From: G963668435 sp963668435
Lineage (GTDB): Bacteria; Latescibacterota; Latescibacteria; Latescibacterales; Latescibacteraceae
NCBI GenBank assembly: GCA_963668435.2
Contig: CAXXSC010000008.1
Coordinates: 992,001 to 1,056,000, forward strand
Length of the DNA stretch: 64,000 nt
Direction of reading: 5' to 3'
How positions within the stretch are numbered: position 1 is the first letter of the stretch; every line of letters begins with the position of its first letter. Made by a program: the position numbers and the translations under genes. The notes below the pieces were generated by a model. The model worked only from the letters and a program-made list of their open reading frames with translations, had not been told where the DNA came from and made no database searches. Below are positions 18,215-26,950 of this stretch, one piece after another.

Positions 18215-18922
18215 ATGAAGATCAATCCAGACAACCTGTTGATCAGGAGCGGGAGACGTTTACTTGTATATTCGCTGATGCTGACAGCAATGAGCTATCT
18301 TATCCTGTTTGATGCATCCATAGTGAGAGAGAACAATCCGTTTTCAGAGAACTCGCTTTCAGAGATCGCGCAGATTGTTTTTCTTGCACTGACAGTATTG
18401 TCATTTGCAGTGGCAGGCCGGTACAAAGGAAACAGGCTTAACTCAATTTTTCTCTCTGCTGCGTTTCTCTGCGCACTTGTCAGGGAGCTCGACTCCAGTT
18501 TCGACGCTCTTTTCGATGGCGCATGGCAGAGTTGTGTAAGCCTTATACTCCTTGTGACAGCAATTTTATTAATACGCAAGAGGAAACAGTTTGTACGGGA
18601 ATTGAGCGAATTCCTCAGAAATCCGGTTGCCGGTATTCTGTTCAGCGGATTCCTTACGGTCATGGTTTTCTCACGCTTTTTCGGCCGAGAACTTCTGTGG
18701 CTCGAAATTATGGGCGATGGTTTCATGCGCTCGGTTAAAAACGCGGCGGAGGAATGTGTAGAGTTGTTCGGTTATTTCCTTTGTCTCGTCTCGGGAATTG
18801 AATATTTACTCAGCCGGAAAGCATCGGCAATTGAAATAAGTCATCAAAAGGATCTTTCTGACAAAGAGGATTCATTGAAATACATGCTAAACAGCAAAAC
18901 ACTTACACACACCATTCAATAA
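18215..18922 (+). CDS. Multi-pass membrane protein of unknown function
   Basis: 235 residues with about six hydrophobic segments, at roughly 15-32, 48-66, 75-90, 103-118, 138-153 and 172-193, and a hydrophilic C-terminal tail. No family is recognised. It sits between the 19-residue peptide and the inositol-phosphate synthase gene (28 bases to the next start), so it may be part of that unit. A role in inositol lipid metabolism would be guesswork. Confidence 0.75.
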   Translation: MKINPDNLLIRSGRRLLVYSLMLTAMSYLILFDASIVRENNPFSENSLSEIAQIVFLALTVLSFAVAGRYKGNRLNSIFLSAAFLCALVRELDSSFDALFDGAWQSCVSLILLVTAILLIRKRKQFVRELSEFLRNPVAGILFSGFLTVMVFSRFFGRELLWLEIMGDGFMRSVKNAAEECVELFGYFLCLVSGIEYLLSRKASAIEISHQKDLSDKEDSLKYMLNSKTLTHTIQ

Positions 18923-18950
18923 GCGAAGATATTACAGCACTGGAGACATT

Positions 18951-20051
18951 ATGAGCAAAATAAAATGTGCAGTCATCGGTATCGGCAACTGTGCCAGCTC
19001 TCTCATTCAGGGAATCCAATACTATCAGGATAAAAGTGCCGAAGACGCTGTAGGTATAATGCATTGGAATATCGGTGGATACACACCCGCCGATATCGAA
19101 ATTGTCTGCGCATTCGATATAGACAAAAGAAAAGTCGGCAAGGATGTCAACGAGGCAATTTTCTGCGAGCCGAATAATACAAAAATCTTTCAGCAGGATA
19201 TGCCCAAAAGCGGTGTAACAGTCCAGATGGGCTGTATTCTCGATGGCGTATCTTCGCATATGCAGGATTACGAGGACCGTTACACATTTTCAGTCTCGGA
19301 CGTGCCGGAACCAGGCAAGGAAAACATCGTCAGGAGTATTCGTGAATCTGGCGCAGATATTCTGATCAACTACCTGCCGGTTGGATCTGAAAAAGCCGTT
19401 CGTTTCTATGCGACTTGCGCGCTTGAGGCCCATGTGGCATTCCTGAACTGCATGCCGGTATTCATTGCAAGTGACGATTCCTGGGCGCGCAGGTTTGAAG
19501 AGCAGGGCCTTCCTATCATAGGTGACGATATTAAGGCACAGCTCGGCGCAACGATCACCCATCGCACATTGACTGATCTATTCAAAAAACGCGGTGTTGC
19601 TCTCGACAGGACCTATCAGCTCAACACCGGCGGCAACACGGATTTTCTCAATATGCTCAATAGAAACAGGCTTATTTCAAAGCGCCTCTCTAAAACTGAA
19701 GCGGTCCAGTCTATAGCTGGGAAACGCCTCGACAGCCATGACATCCATGTCGGCCCCAGCGATTATGTTGCATGGCAGAAAGATAATAAAGTCTGTTTTC
19801 TCCGCATGGAAGGCCGTCTGTTCGGTGACGTGCCCATGAACATAGAACTCAGGCTTTCTGTCGAGGATTCACCCAATTCGGCAGGGGTCGCAATCGATGC
19901 AATCCGCTGCCTTAAAATTGGGCTTGAACGTGGTGAGAAAGGTGTTCTGACAGCACCGTCGTCTTTCTTCATGAAACACCCGCCGGTCCAGATTCCCGAT
20001 GACGAGGCATGCCGCAATACCAATAACTTTATTGATGCAGCACTTCCATAA
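18951..20051 (+). CDS. ino1: Inositol-3-phosphate synthase (myo-inositol-1-phosphate synthase)
   Basis: 366 residues, the prokaryotic length. It converts glucose-6-phosphate to inositol-phosphate using bound NAD. The Rossmann motif is at the start (GIGNCASSL, residues 10-18). Conserved NYLPVGSE, GDDIKAQLGATITHR, LNTGGNTDF and the C-terminal EDSPNSAG blocks are present; GDD/K are the active-site region. Product inositol may feed phosphatidylinositol-type lipids or an osmolyte. It stands in a plus-strand set with a membrane protein and a phosphoesterase-like lipoprotein. Confidence 0.93.
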   Translation: MSKIKCAVIGIGNCASSLIQGIQYYQDKSAEDAVGIMHWNIGGYTPADIEIVCAFDIDKRKVGKDVNEAIFCEPNNTKIFQQDMPKSGVTVQMGCILDGVSSHMQDYEDRYTFSVSDVPEPGKENIVRSIRESGADILINYLPVGSEKAVRFYATCALEAHVAFLNCMPVFIASDDSWARRFEEQGLPIIGDDIKAQLGATITHRTLTDLFKKRGVALDRTYQLNTGGNTDFLNMLNRNRLISKRLSKTEAVQSIAGKRLDSHDIHVGPSDYVAWQKDNKVCFLRMEGRLFGDVPMNIELRLSVEDSPNSAGVAIDAIRCLKIGLERGEKGVLTAPSSFFMKHPPVQIPDDEACRNTNNFIDAALP

Positions 20052-20081
20052 TCTTTAACGCTTTAATGTACGGAAATGAAA

Positions 20082-20300
20082 ATGAACGAAGAAAAACTTT
20101 ATGAACTGACTGATATGCTCGACGATTTCTCAACTCGTATCGAGGAATTTATCAACACTTGCGAAGACGAGGAACAGAGCGAGCGTCTTATTGATACTGT
20201 TTCCATTAAAACCCGGGAACTGCTTCAGGAACTCGAATATGAAATGGCATTGCTGGAACAACTCGGCACCGATGCCCAACTCATGGAAGTTGTAGAATGA
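20082..20300 (+). CDS. Small acidic helical protein, unknown function
   Basis: 72 residues, strongly acidic and predicted helical or coiled-coil throughout. No family recognised. The ATG at 20082 is preferred over the one at 20076, because CGGA lies at a proper distance from the second. It overlaps the following phosphoesterase gene by 4 bases (ATGA), so the two are probably translated together. Confidence 0.6.
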   Translation: MNEEKLYELTDMLDDFSTRIEEFINTCEDEEQSERLIDTVSIKTRELLQELEYEMALLEQLGTDAQLMEVVE

Positions 20301-21175
20301 CAAAAGGGTTCCGCCTCCGAAACAGACAGACAGTTCTGATCGCGTCCATGTCAGCCATACTAATTATGTTCCTGGCTGCAGGCTGCGACATCTTCGACTT
20401 CAGTCCATTTGAAACCGACCTGAAGAATGAAGATAAGAATCTTAACGAGAAAAGCCTGACGGTGCTCTCAGCTGCGAAAACAGCACAGGCCGACTCCTTC
20501 ACGTTCGCGTTTATTACGGATTCTCATGGGGATTACGACGATTTCCTTGATGCTGTCTGCCTGATAAACGGTCGTGACGATATACTGTTCGTTATTCATG
20601 GAGGCGACATAACCGATTTCGGTCTCAAAGATGAATACGAAACCGCATCCTCGATAATAAGGCAGTCAAACAAGCCGTTCTTTACGCTCGCAGGCAACCA
20701 TGACTGCCTTTCCGAGGGACGGGAGCTCTATTCATCCATGTTCGGAGATTCATTTTTCTCTTTCAAATATCCGCCGGATGCAGATGACAGTAACGCGATC
20801 CTGTTTATCTGCCTGAACGACAATACGCTCGAACATGACCTCAACAGCGAAAACGCTGAGAATGTATTCAACTGGATCGAAAAGAGTTTCGCGAGCACAG
20901 GGCGCTACAAAGGCACAATAGTGGCCGCCCATGTGCCGCCGTTCAATGATCATTATTTCGACAATGAACTGGAAGGTTATTACCGTTCGCTCATGTATGA
21001 CAACAATGTACTCATATCGCTTCACGGTCATGAACACGAGTATTATTACGGTGAATACTATGAAGATGGCGTGCCATATCTTCTCGGCGAGGATATCGGT
21101 GACAGGAATTTCTGCACACTCACCGTTCATTTTGGTGAAACGGTGAATTTCACTATTTCAAGGGTATATTATTGA
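20297..21175 (+). CDS. Calcineurin-like metallophosphoesterase lipoprotein
   Basis: 292 residues. The N-terminal signal ends in a lipobox (FLAAGC, Cys31), so the protein is exported and lipid-anchored. The catalytic metal motifs of the family appear in order: DSHGD (about 75), GGDITD (about 97), GNHD (about 133), AAHVPP (about 211) and GHEHEYY (about 243). It would hydrolyse phosphomonoesters or diesters in the envelope; substrate unknown. Being two genes after inositol-phosphate synthase, an inositol-phosphate-type substrate is conceivable but unproven. Confidence 0.88.
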   Translation: MTKGFRLRNRQTVLIASMSAILIMFLAAGCDIFDFSPFETDLKNEDKNLNEKSLTVLSAAKTAQADSFTFAFITDSHGDYDDFLDAVCLINGRDDILFVIHGGDITDFGLKDEYETASSIIRQSNKPFFTLAGNHDCLSEGRELYSSMFGDSFFSFKYPPDADDSNAILFICLNDNTLEHDLNSENAENVFNWIEKSFASTGRYKGTIVAAHVPPFNDHYFDNELEGYYRSLMYDNNVLISLHGHEHEYYYGEYYEDGVPYLLGEDIGDRNFCTLTVHFGETVNFTISRVYY

Positions 21176-21179
21176 TACC

Positions 21180-21776
21180 ATGACGGCCTTACGATTGATA
21201 GTTTGCATAATCCTAATGACAGCTTTATGTTCTGAGTCGAAAGCCGATGAATTCAAACGGTGGCGGCAGATGATTCCCGACCATGTCAAAAGCCAGTTCG
21301 CCGGCAACATGGGTATTGTCTCTATCGGGGCCGGTTACACTTTTTTTGACGGCAAGCTCGAAACAGATATGTTCTATGGCTATGTCGGAGGGCCCTATAC
21401 AAAGCATTTCGTCCACCACCTCACCCAGAAAAACACATTCTCGCCGTTCTTGCGGCAGATAAACAGTAACATATCGTGGCGCCCTGTGACCTTAGGCATG
21501 AGTTTCCTGTACAATATCCATGATAACAACCGTCAAACCTGGCTTCTCCTGCCTGAACGCTATCCGAAACGTTACTACATGGCAACGGCTTTTAGCATGC
21601 TGATTACGATGGGAACTGCGGTCACATGGACCGGAAATGGCCCGTTCGAAAACGTTGGAATATACATTGAGGGCGGCACAACGGCGCTCGCTCTCAGAAA
21701 CTGGATATATCAGGATTATATCGATTTTTCAGAGATAGTAAGTCTCGGAATCGGCATCAGTAAATCATTTAATTAA
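21180..21776 (+). CDS. Secreted or outer-membrane protein, unknown
   Basis: 198 residues with a signal peptide (about 1-22, ending SKA-DE). The mature part alternates aromatic and polar residues (GAGYTFFDGKLETDMFYGYV), as in small beta-barrel outer-membrane proteins, and the chain ends KSFN, compatible with an outer-membrane C-terminus. No family is assigned. It follows the phosphoesterase gene by 4 bases and is the last gene before the terminator at 21807. Confidence 0.65.
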   Translation: MTALRLIVCIILMTALCSESKADEFKRWRQMIPDHVKSQFAGNMGIVSIGAGYTFFDGKLETDMFYGYVGGPYTKHFVHHLTQKNTFSPFLRQINSNISWRPVTLGMSFLYNIHDNNRQTWLLLPERYPKRYYMATAFSMLITMGTAVTWTGNGPFENVGIYIEGGTTALALRNWIYQDYIDFSEIVSLGIGISKSFN

Positions 21777-21806
21777 AAAAAATGGATGATGGGAAGATGA
21801 GTCTGC

Positions 21807-21840
21807 AAAAAAGCCGGGGCAGTATGCACCGGCTTTTTTT
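21807..21840. terminator. Bidirectional terminator between convergent genes
   Basis: GCCGG (21813-21817) pairs with CCGGC (21829-21833), flanked by A6 on the left and T8 on the right, which extend the stem. It serves the plus-strand ino1 set and, on the other strand, the minus-strand methyltransferase gene ending at 21866. Confidence 0.88.
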
Positions 21841-21865
21841 TCATGTGTAAATAGCCGTTGTCCGG

Positions 21866-22891
21866 TCACTCACTTTTACGGGCAATATCCATATCCATTG
21901 CCCCCATTGGAAGCTCGATCGTACGTGATCGAACCGATTTGAAACCGCTCTTGATCATTTGCTCGGCAATTTCACCCTGCTCGAACGAAAAATCACCACC
22001 AATCCTGAGTATATCGATCGAATGCCCCAGCATTGTTTCCGGCTGAGTTTTCTCATGTGTCAAGCCATCCTGGAAACTGATGAAATAACCGCCGGGATTG
22101 AGCGCGCCGAGAATCTTTTCAAAGAGAGAGCCGAGCCTGCCTTTCGCAAAATTCAAAGTGGCGCTTGCCCAGATGAGATCATATCCGCTGCCGATATCGT
22201 CAGTCACATAATCCCCTGCCCTGACCGAAACACGATCTTCAAAACCGTACTCGCAGATGAATTCATCTGCGACGGCAACAATCGGCGCACGATCATATAT
22301 AACACCGGACAGACCGGGAAGCGCCTCAGCCATATACAGCGTGAACAGACCGTGCCCTCCTCCCAGATCGAGCATACGTCTGAAAGAATCCGCACCGGGG
22401 ATACCGGCTATTGCAGACGCGATAGTCCGGCCAGCCTCACCATAAACCCAGGCAGCACTGCTTCTTGCCGCCGCGGCCCAGAGATTCTCATCACCGATAT
22501 CGCCTGCCTTACCGGCAGGCACGGGCCCATCGACGACAAGGCTTTCGAGTTGGTCGAGCGGCTCGATACTCATCCGCTCCACAAGCATAAACAGGTCCCC
22601 GATATATTGAGGCGAATTGCTGGACAGGAAAAGCACCGCCTGCTCTCTGTTACGGTACATTCCATCTTTCTTTTCTACGAGCCCAATCATACAAAGTGTA
22701 TCGAGAAAACGGCCGGTATTCTCGGGATGCGAAGACAGTTTCCCGGCTATTTCCTCCACTCCGCTGTATTCCGCAAGGTAATCGAACACTTTCAGCTTGA
22801 GCGCGGTCATAAGCATCTCGGACTTGATCCGGCCGTTGAGCATATCAAACAGCGGCTTGTAACTCATGACAAATTTCGGCAAGGATTTCAT
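21866..22891 (-). CDS. SAM-dependent O-methyltransferase (COMT/HIOMT-like)
   Basis: 341 residues. The N-terminal winged-helix dimerisation domain (about 20-85) is typical of plant-COMT-like bacterial methyltransferases. The class I SAM fold follows, with motif I LDLGGGHGLFTLYMAE (about 163-178) and further DYDLIWAS-type and GGYFIS segments. AAAGG lies 7 bases before the ATG. It is the last gene of the long minus-strand metal-acquisition-like cluster. Methylation of a cluster-made small molecule is plausible; the substrate is unknown. A gap of 229 bases before it could hold a separate weak promoter. Confidence 0.88.
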   Translation of the reverse strand: MKSLPKFVMSYKPLFDMLNGRIKSEMLMTALKLKVFDYLAEYSGVEEIAGKLSSHPENTGRFLDTLCMIGLVEKKDGMYRNREQAVLFLSSNSPQYIGDLFMLVERMSIEPLDQLESLVVDGPVPAGKAGDIGDENLWAAAARSSAAWVYGEAGRTIASAIAGIPGADSFRRMLDLGGGHGLFTLYMAEALPGLSGVIYDRAPIVAVADEFICEYGFEDRVSVRAGDYVTDDIGSGYDLIWASATLNFAKGRLGSLFEKILGALNPGGYFISFQDGLTHEKTQPETMLGHSIDILRIGGDFSFEQGEIAEQMIKSGFKSVRSRTIELPMGAMDMDIARKSE

Positions 22892-23120
22892 TGTTCAACC
22901 TTTCGATTAGAAATATGTGGTAAATAAATGTTTTAACTCATATCAGGATAAGATAGTAATCGCAAGAGTATTGTGTCTTTGATCCTGCAACACAACATTT
23001 TACAATTCGAGCACCTGACAGCCACCGAAACAGATCAGCCCTTATCATGTACAAAACCCCAACGGCACATAAACCCTCGTCTACACTATTAAACATCGCC
23101 ACACAGACAACATGCAAGTA

Positions 23121-23921
23121 TTACTTTTGAAAGGCAGTATGTACGATACAGTTATTAAGAAGCCGCCTGACTGCCGGAATCATGACGGGGAAACGAAACC
23201 AGCGCCAGCGTCGTGGATAATAATCATAATAATTCCACTCCTCGATAAAGCGTATCGATGGGCTGAAAGCCTCAACGGCCTGTCCTCCCTGAATACCCCA
23301 CTTGAATTTTGCACTGGTATATTTGACACTGTCGTGCTGCTTCGCGCGATTGACCAGGAATGGCGCCAGGATATCGAAAATCATCTCTGCACCGGGGAAA
23401 AAATCGATAAGATTCCTGAAAAGACTGCCAACCTCATCCTCTTCAAAATACATCAGAACACCCTCGGCAATGATCATGACAGGCGATCCATCCGACCTAA
23501 TCGCATCGACCCAGCTGTAATCGTAAACTGATGTAGCCAGCATGGTATAATTGCCGGAATCACTGAAAAAACGTCTTCTGAGCTCGATGACATCAGGCAG
23601 ATCAATGTCATACCAGTGTTTATACGACTGCGACAGCCGCATGAATCTCGTATCGAGACCGGCGCCAATATTGATGATCACCGATTTGTCATTTCGATAC
23701 ATGAAATCCTTAAGCGCCTTGTCGATCAACATAGTCCGGATTGATACGCCAAGCTGCGACATCCAAGCCGATTTGAACTTGGAGAAATCATATGCGATAC
23801 TTTCGATCATTGAAACAGCATACTGGTCGGTGATGATCGGATCGCTGCGGGATGTTTCAACTGCTCTCGCCCACAAGGGAATGAGCAGTGTTTCCTGTAC
23901 TCCGTCAAGTGAGATTTTCAT
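23121..23921 (-). CDS. LCMT/PPM1-family SAM-dependent methyltransferase
   Basis: 266 residues from the ATG at 23921, where AAGGTG precedes at normal spacing; the frame is open upstream into the previous gene. The leucine carboxyl methyltransferase-like family is recognised by ARAVETSRSDPIITD near the start, SAM motif INIGAGLDTRFMRL, the YDIDLPDVIELRR strand and IAEGVLMYFEE. Bacterial members methylate carboxylates or hydroxyls of small molecules (TcmP-like). It is the second methyltransferase of the cluster and its start precedes the previous gene's stop by only 31 bases. Confidence 0.85.
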   Translation of the reverse strand: MKISLDGVQETLLIPLWARAVETSRSDPIITDQYAVSMIESIAYDFSKFKSAWMSQLGVSIRTMLIDKALKDFMYRNDKSVIINIGAGLDTRFMRLSQSYKHWYDIDLPDVIELRRRFFSDSGNYTMLATSVYDYSWVDAIRSDGSPVMIIAEGVLMYFEEDEVGSLFRNLIDFFPGAEMIFDILAPFLVNRAKQHDSVKYTSAKFKWGIQGGQAVEAFSPSIRFIEEWNYYDYYPRRWRWFRFPVMIPAVRRLLNNCIVHTAFQK

Positions 23922-23952
23922 TAAAACACACCTTTCATAGATGTGCGGCCAC

Positions 23953-25128
23953 TTAACCGGCCGCTTCCGCCAGAAGTGTTTTTTCGAGCGCATCGGGGCT
24001 TGTCTGTTTCAGAACGGTGAATTTCTTGCCGTTTTTCCTGCACTCAGCCTTAACCACCCACATGGCGTTATGACTGTTGACCGAGGTTATGAATACAACA
24101 ATATCAGAACTGCAGACCATGTTTTTCAGTGTATGTGTACCACTGCGGCAGTGTCCGGTATGAAAAAGCATTTCGCCGCCAAGACGTTCGACTATATCCC
24201 GATAGCGGGGCTCCAGACGATCAAGGCCACCCACAACGGCAATCCTGAGCGCTTCGAGAGGACAGTCGCCGTTTTTCAGGCATGGCGGTTCGGAAATACT
24301 GCTCGCATTTTCGCGTTTTACCATACATTTCAGTTCAGAAACCGGCACTTCACCAGCAGCTCCGTTCAATTCACTCAAATCTACAAGACAGGCTGGAAGC
24401 GCGTAAGATGATTCAGCATCATCACTCTTGCGCTCGAGTTTCCCGAGCCTATATTCAAGAATTCTATTCTCGCGAAGTAATCTGCTTTCTCGGTTGGGTC
24501 GCTCTTCAAGTTCTGCAATACGTTCATCAAGACGTTCGTTCAGTTTTTTGAGCTGCTCTACAGTCTGCTCGGCGCCATCCAGTGTAGCGCGCATTGTATT
24601 CAGCTCATCCCGGAGCACCTCGTTCTCTTTCCGCAAAGTACTGTCCACCTCTTTTATGATATCATCTCCCTCACATTCGGCACTTTCAAAATCGCACCCA
24701 TGAAAAACATTTCTCAGCTGCCTGAAAACAAGGTCATGGGCAAAATAAACACCCTGTGACTGCAATTCATCACGACCATCGGTAAGCAACGCCCATAAAA
24801 CAGCTCCCGGCGACACATTCATTCCCTCATTGACAAAACGTTTCAACGTGGCCACATCGCCTGATTCAATGTTTTTAAGCTGTTCGATATATACAGCATG
24901 CTGCCTGTCAAGCCTGGCATTGAGCGCTTTTACAACCGGACTGTCAGCAGAATGCGCCTGCTGATGAAGGCAGTAATACGCATAACTGTAATCGAAATGC
25001 TTCTGTTTTGGGACAAGATTGTAACGATAGGATAGTTTTTTGACATTCTTTTTCGTTAGCGAAAGCGCAATGACACTGCAAATCATAATGCAATCGAACG
25101 AGCTGATGCATTTTCTTTCTGTTTCCAT
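23953..25128 (-). CDS. DUF2325 protein with long coiled coil
   Basis: 391 residues. Residues 1-160 are mixed helical with no recognised domain. Residues about 165-235 form a charged coiled coil. The last 90 residues match DUF2325: RIAVVGGLDRLEPRY, then the central LKNMVCSSDIVVFITS and HNAMWVVKAECRK, which resemble a Rossmann-like half domain. Cys and His residues in this domain could bind metal. DUF2325 genes recur beside iron and heme transport genes, and here it follows two ABC exporters by 15 bases. Molecular role unknown. Confidence 0.78.
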   Translation of the reverse strand: METERKCISSFDCIMICSVIALSLTKKNVKKLSYRYNLVPKQKHFDYSYAYYCLHQQAHSADSPVVKALNARLDRQHAVYIEQLKNIESGDVATLKRFVNEGMNVSPGAVLWALLTDGRDELQSQGVYFAHDLVFRQLRNVFHGCDFESAECEGDDIIKEVDSTLRKENEVLRDELNTMRATLDGAEQTVEQLKKLNERLDERIAELEERPNRESRLLRENRILEYRLGKLERKSDDAESSYALPACLVDLSELNGAAGEVPVSELKCMVKRENASSISEPPCLKNGDCPLEALRIAVVGGLDRLEPRYRDIVERLGGEMLFHTGHCRSGTHTLKNMVCSSDIVVFITSVNSHNAMWVVKAECRKNGKKFTVLKQTSPDALEKTLLAEAAG

Positions 25129-25143
25129 GACTGTTTTCTTTTC

Positions 25144-26943
25144 TTATTTCTGAATTGGTTGATGATTACCTGACAGCACCGATGTACTGCTTTTGGAACT
25201 GAATTTCCATTCGCGTGTCTTCATCTGCTCGTCCCACATGCGACGGTAGAGTTGTTTTTGTGAAAACAGCGATAAGTGACTACCCTGTTCAACAACGGAA
25301 CCGTGATCGAACACGACAATATTATCAGCGCGAACCACCGTATTGAGACGATGCGCAATCACAACGACTGTCTTGTTTTTTATTAGATCACCAATGGCTT
25401 TTTGGATATATTGTTCGTTTTCAGGATCAAGAGAGGCCGTTGCCTCATCAAGCAGTACGATAGGTGCATCTTTCAAAATCGCACGTGCTATGGATATTCG
25501 CTGCTTCTCCCCACCTGATAGTGTTGATCCGCTTTCACCGACCATGGTGTCATATCGCTCAGGCAACTCATCGATGAATTCACTGCAACGTGCTTTTTCA
25601 GCAGCAGATATAACGTCCTCATATGAAGCGTTTCTGTTGCCAACCCGAATATTGTTGAATATTGTATCGTTGAAGAGATAGACATCCTGAAAAACCATAG
25701 ATATTGATGCAAGAACATCATCAGGATCGAAAGAACGAATGTCTTTACCGCCAAGCCGTACAGCGCCGTTATCGACATCCCAGAAACGGGCAATAAGCCT
25801 GGTCATTGTCGTTTTGCCGGATCCGGAAGGCCCTACAAATGCAGTTAAAGAACGTTCCGGGATATGTAGTGATACATTTTTCAGCACATCGATTTCGTGA
25901 TAACGAAATGTCACGTCATCGAATTCGATATCATATCGACCGGGTGAAACCGTTGCCCCACCTCCCTGTAGAGCAGGCGTTTTCCTCAATTTCTCAATGC
26001 GCTTGACACCGAGCTCGTGATAGTTCATCATTGCAATGAACATAAGCACTTGGATTAGCGGTTCATATACCCTGGATCCGAGAACGAGAAACATGATATA
26101 CACGGGCAGTGACAAACTGCCGGCCATCAGAAGTGTCGCGCCGAGCAAAATGATAACGGTGAGCCCGGCATGCAGAACAAAACTTGAAAACAGTACGGTC
26201 GGTCCCGTTCCCGCCTCAAGCTTAATACTTAACGATTTAAGTTCTCTGAATGTTTTTTCCAGGCGCTCAAAACGGGTGCTTCGAAGTCTGAAAGCCTTGA
26301 TAAGCCGAATTCCCTGCACGTATTCGAGCATTCTTGCCGCAGCCTGCATCTTGACGGCAACGTGGCGTTTTCCGAAATAGGTTATCACCTTTTTCGTGAT
26401 AAACACAAAAGGTATCGACAGAGGGATGACAAGTGCTGACGCAATAGCCAGCCGCCAATCTATGAAAGCGAGGCAGACAAGCAATACCGTCGGCATGGCG
26501 GCAGCACCAAACATCTGAGGCATCAAATGGCTGAGGAGAAACTCCACATTGGCATAATCTGTTATCAAATATGATCCGATATTGCCTGGATCGTTACCAC
26601 TGAAAAAACCCATCGAGAGTTTTTTCAGGTGATCACCGATAGCAAGCCGCCCTTCCGCACAAATATCATAACTTTCGTAATACGTTTCGAAATATGTTTT
26701 TCTGCTGATAATGAAGAGTAATATGAGCGAGACAAACAATCCGCCTGTCAGCATATATAAAGCGCCCGTGTCGAGAGCAGTTCCGGGATTCATCAATGGT
26801 TCAAACATTTTCTGTATCGCAAGAAGCAATATACCGTATGGCGCTCCACGAAACGCATATTCAACTATCGTCCAGATAATCATCGGCCGGAGACGCTTTA
26901 TATCACCCATTGTCGCGGCATTCATAATCGAAAAAATATTCAT
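25144..26943 (-). CDS. ABC exporter half-transporter (YbtP/YbtQ-like)
   Basis: 599 residues with an N-terminal six-segment type I exporter domain (about 15-315) and a C-terminal ATPase (about 335-575). The ATPase has Walker A GPSGSGKTT, signature LSGGEKQR, Walker B IVLLDEATASLD and the H-loop AHR. It follows its partner gene by 7 bases, so the two likely form a heterodimer. Pairs of this type include the siderophore transporters YbtPQ and IrtAB, which work as importers despite the exporter fold. Direction and cargo are inference from neighbours. Confidence 0.9.
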   Translation of the reverse strand: MNIFSIMNAATMGDIKRLRPMIIWTIVEYAFRGAPYGILLLAIQKMFEPLMNPGTALDTGALYMLTGGLFVSLILLFIISRKTYFETYYESYDICAEGRLAIGDHLKKLSMGFFSGNDPGNIGSYLITDYANVEFLLSHLMPQMFGAAAMPTVLLVCLAFIDWRLAIASALVIPLSIPFVFITKKVITYFGKRHVAVKMQAAARMLEYVQGIRLIKAFRLRSTRFERLEKTFRELKSLSIKLEAGTGPTVLFSSFVLHAGLTVIILLGATLLMAGSLSLPVYIMFLVLGSRVYEPLIQVLMFIAMMNYHELGVKRIEKLRKTPALQGGGATVSPGRYDIEFDDVTFRYHEIDVLKNVSLHIPERSLTAFVGPSGSGKTTMTRLIARFWDVDNGAVRLGGKDIRSFDPDDVLASISMVFQDVYLFNDTIFNNIRVGNRNASYEDVISAAEKARCSEFIDELPERYDTMVGESGSTLSGGEKQRISIARAILKDAPIVLLDEATASLDPENEQYIQKAIGDLIKNKTVVVIAHRLNTVVRADNIVVFDHGSVVEQGSHLSLFSQKQLYRRMWDEQMKTREWKFSSKSSTSVLSGNHQPIQK

Positions 26944-26950
26944 GTCACTC

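Noticed and set aside
23112..23531. Plus-strand frame starting near 23112
   Set aside because: It is antisense to the LCMT-type methyltransferase and lacks a ribosome site.
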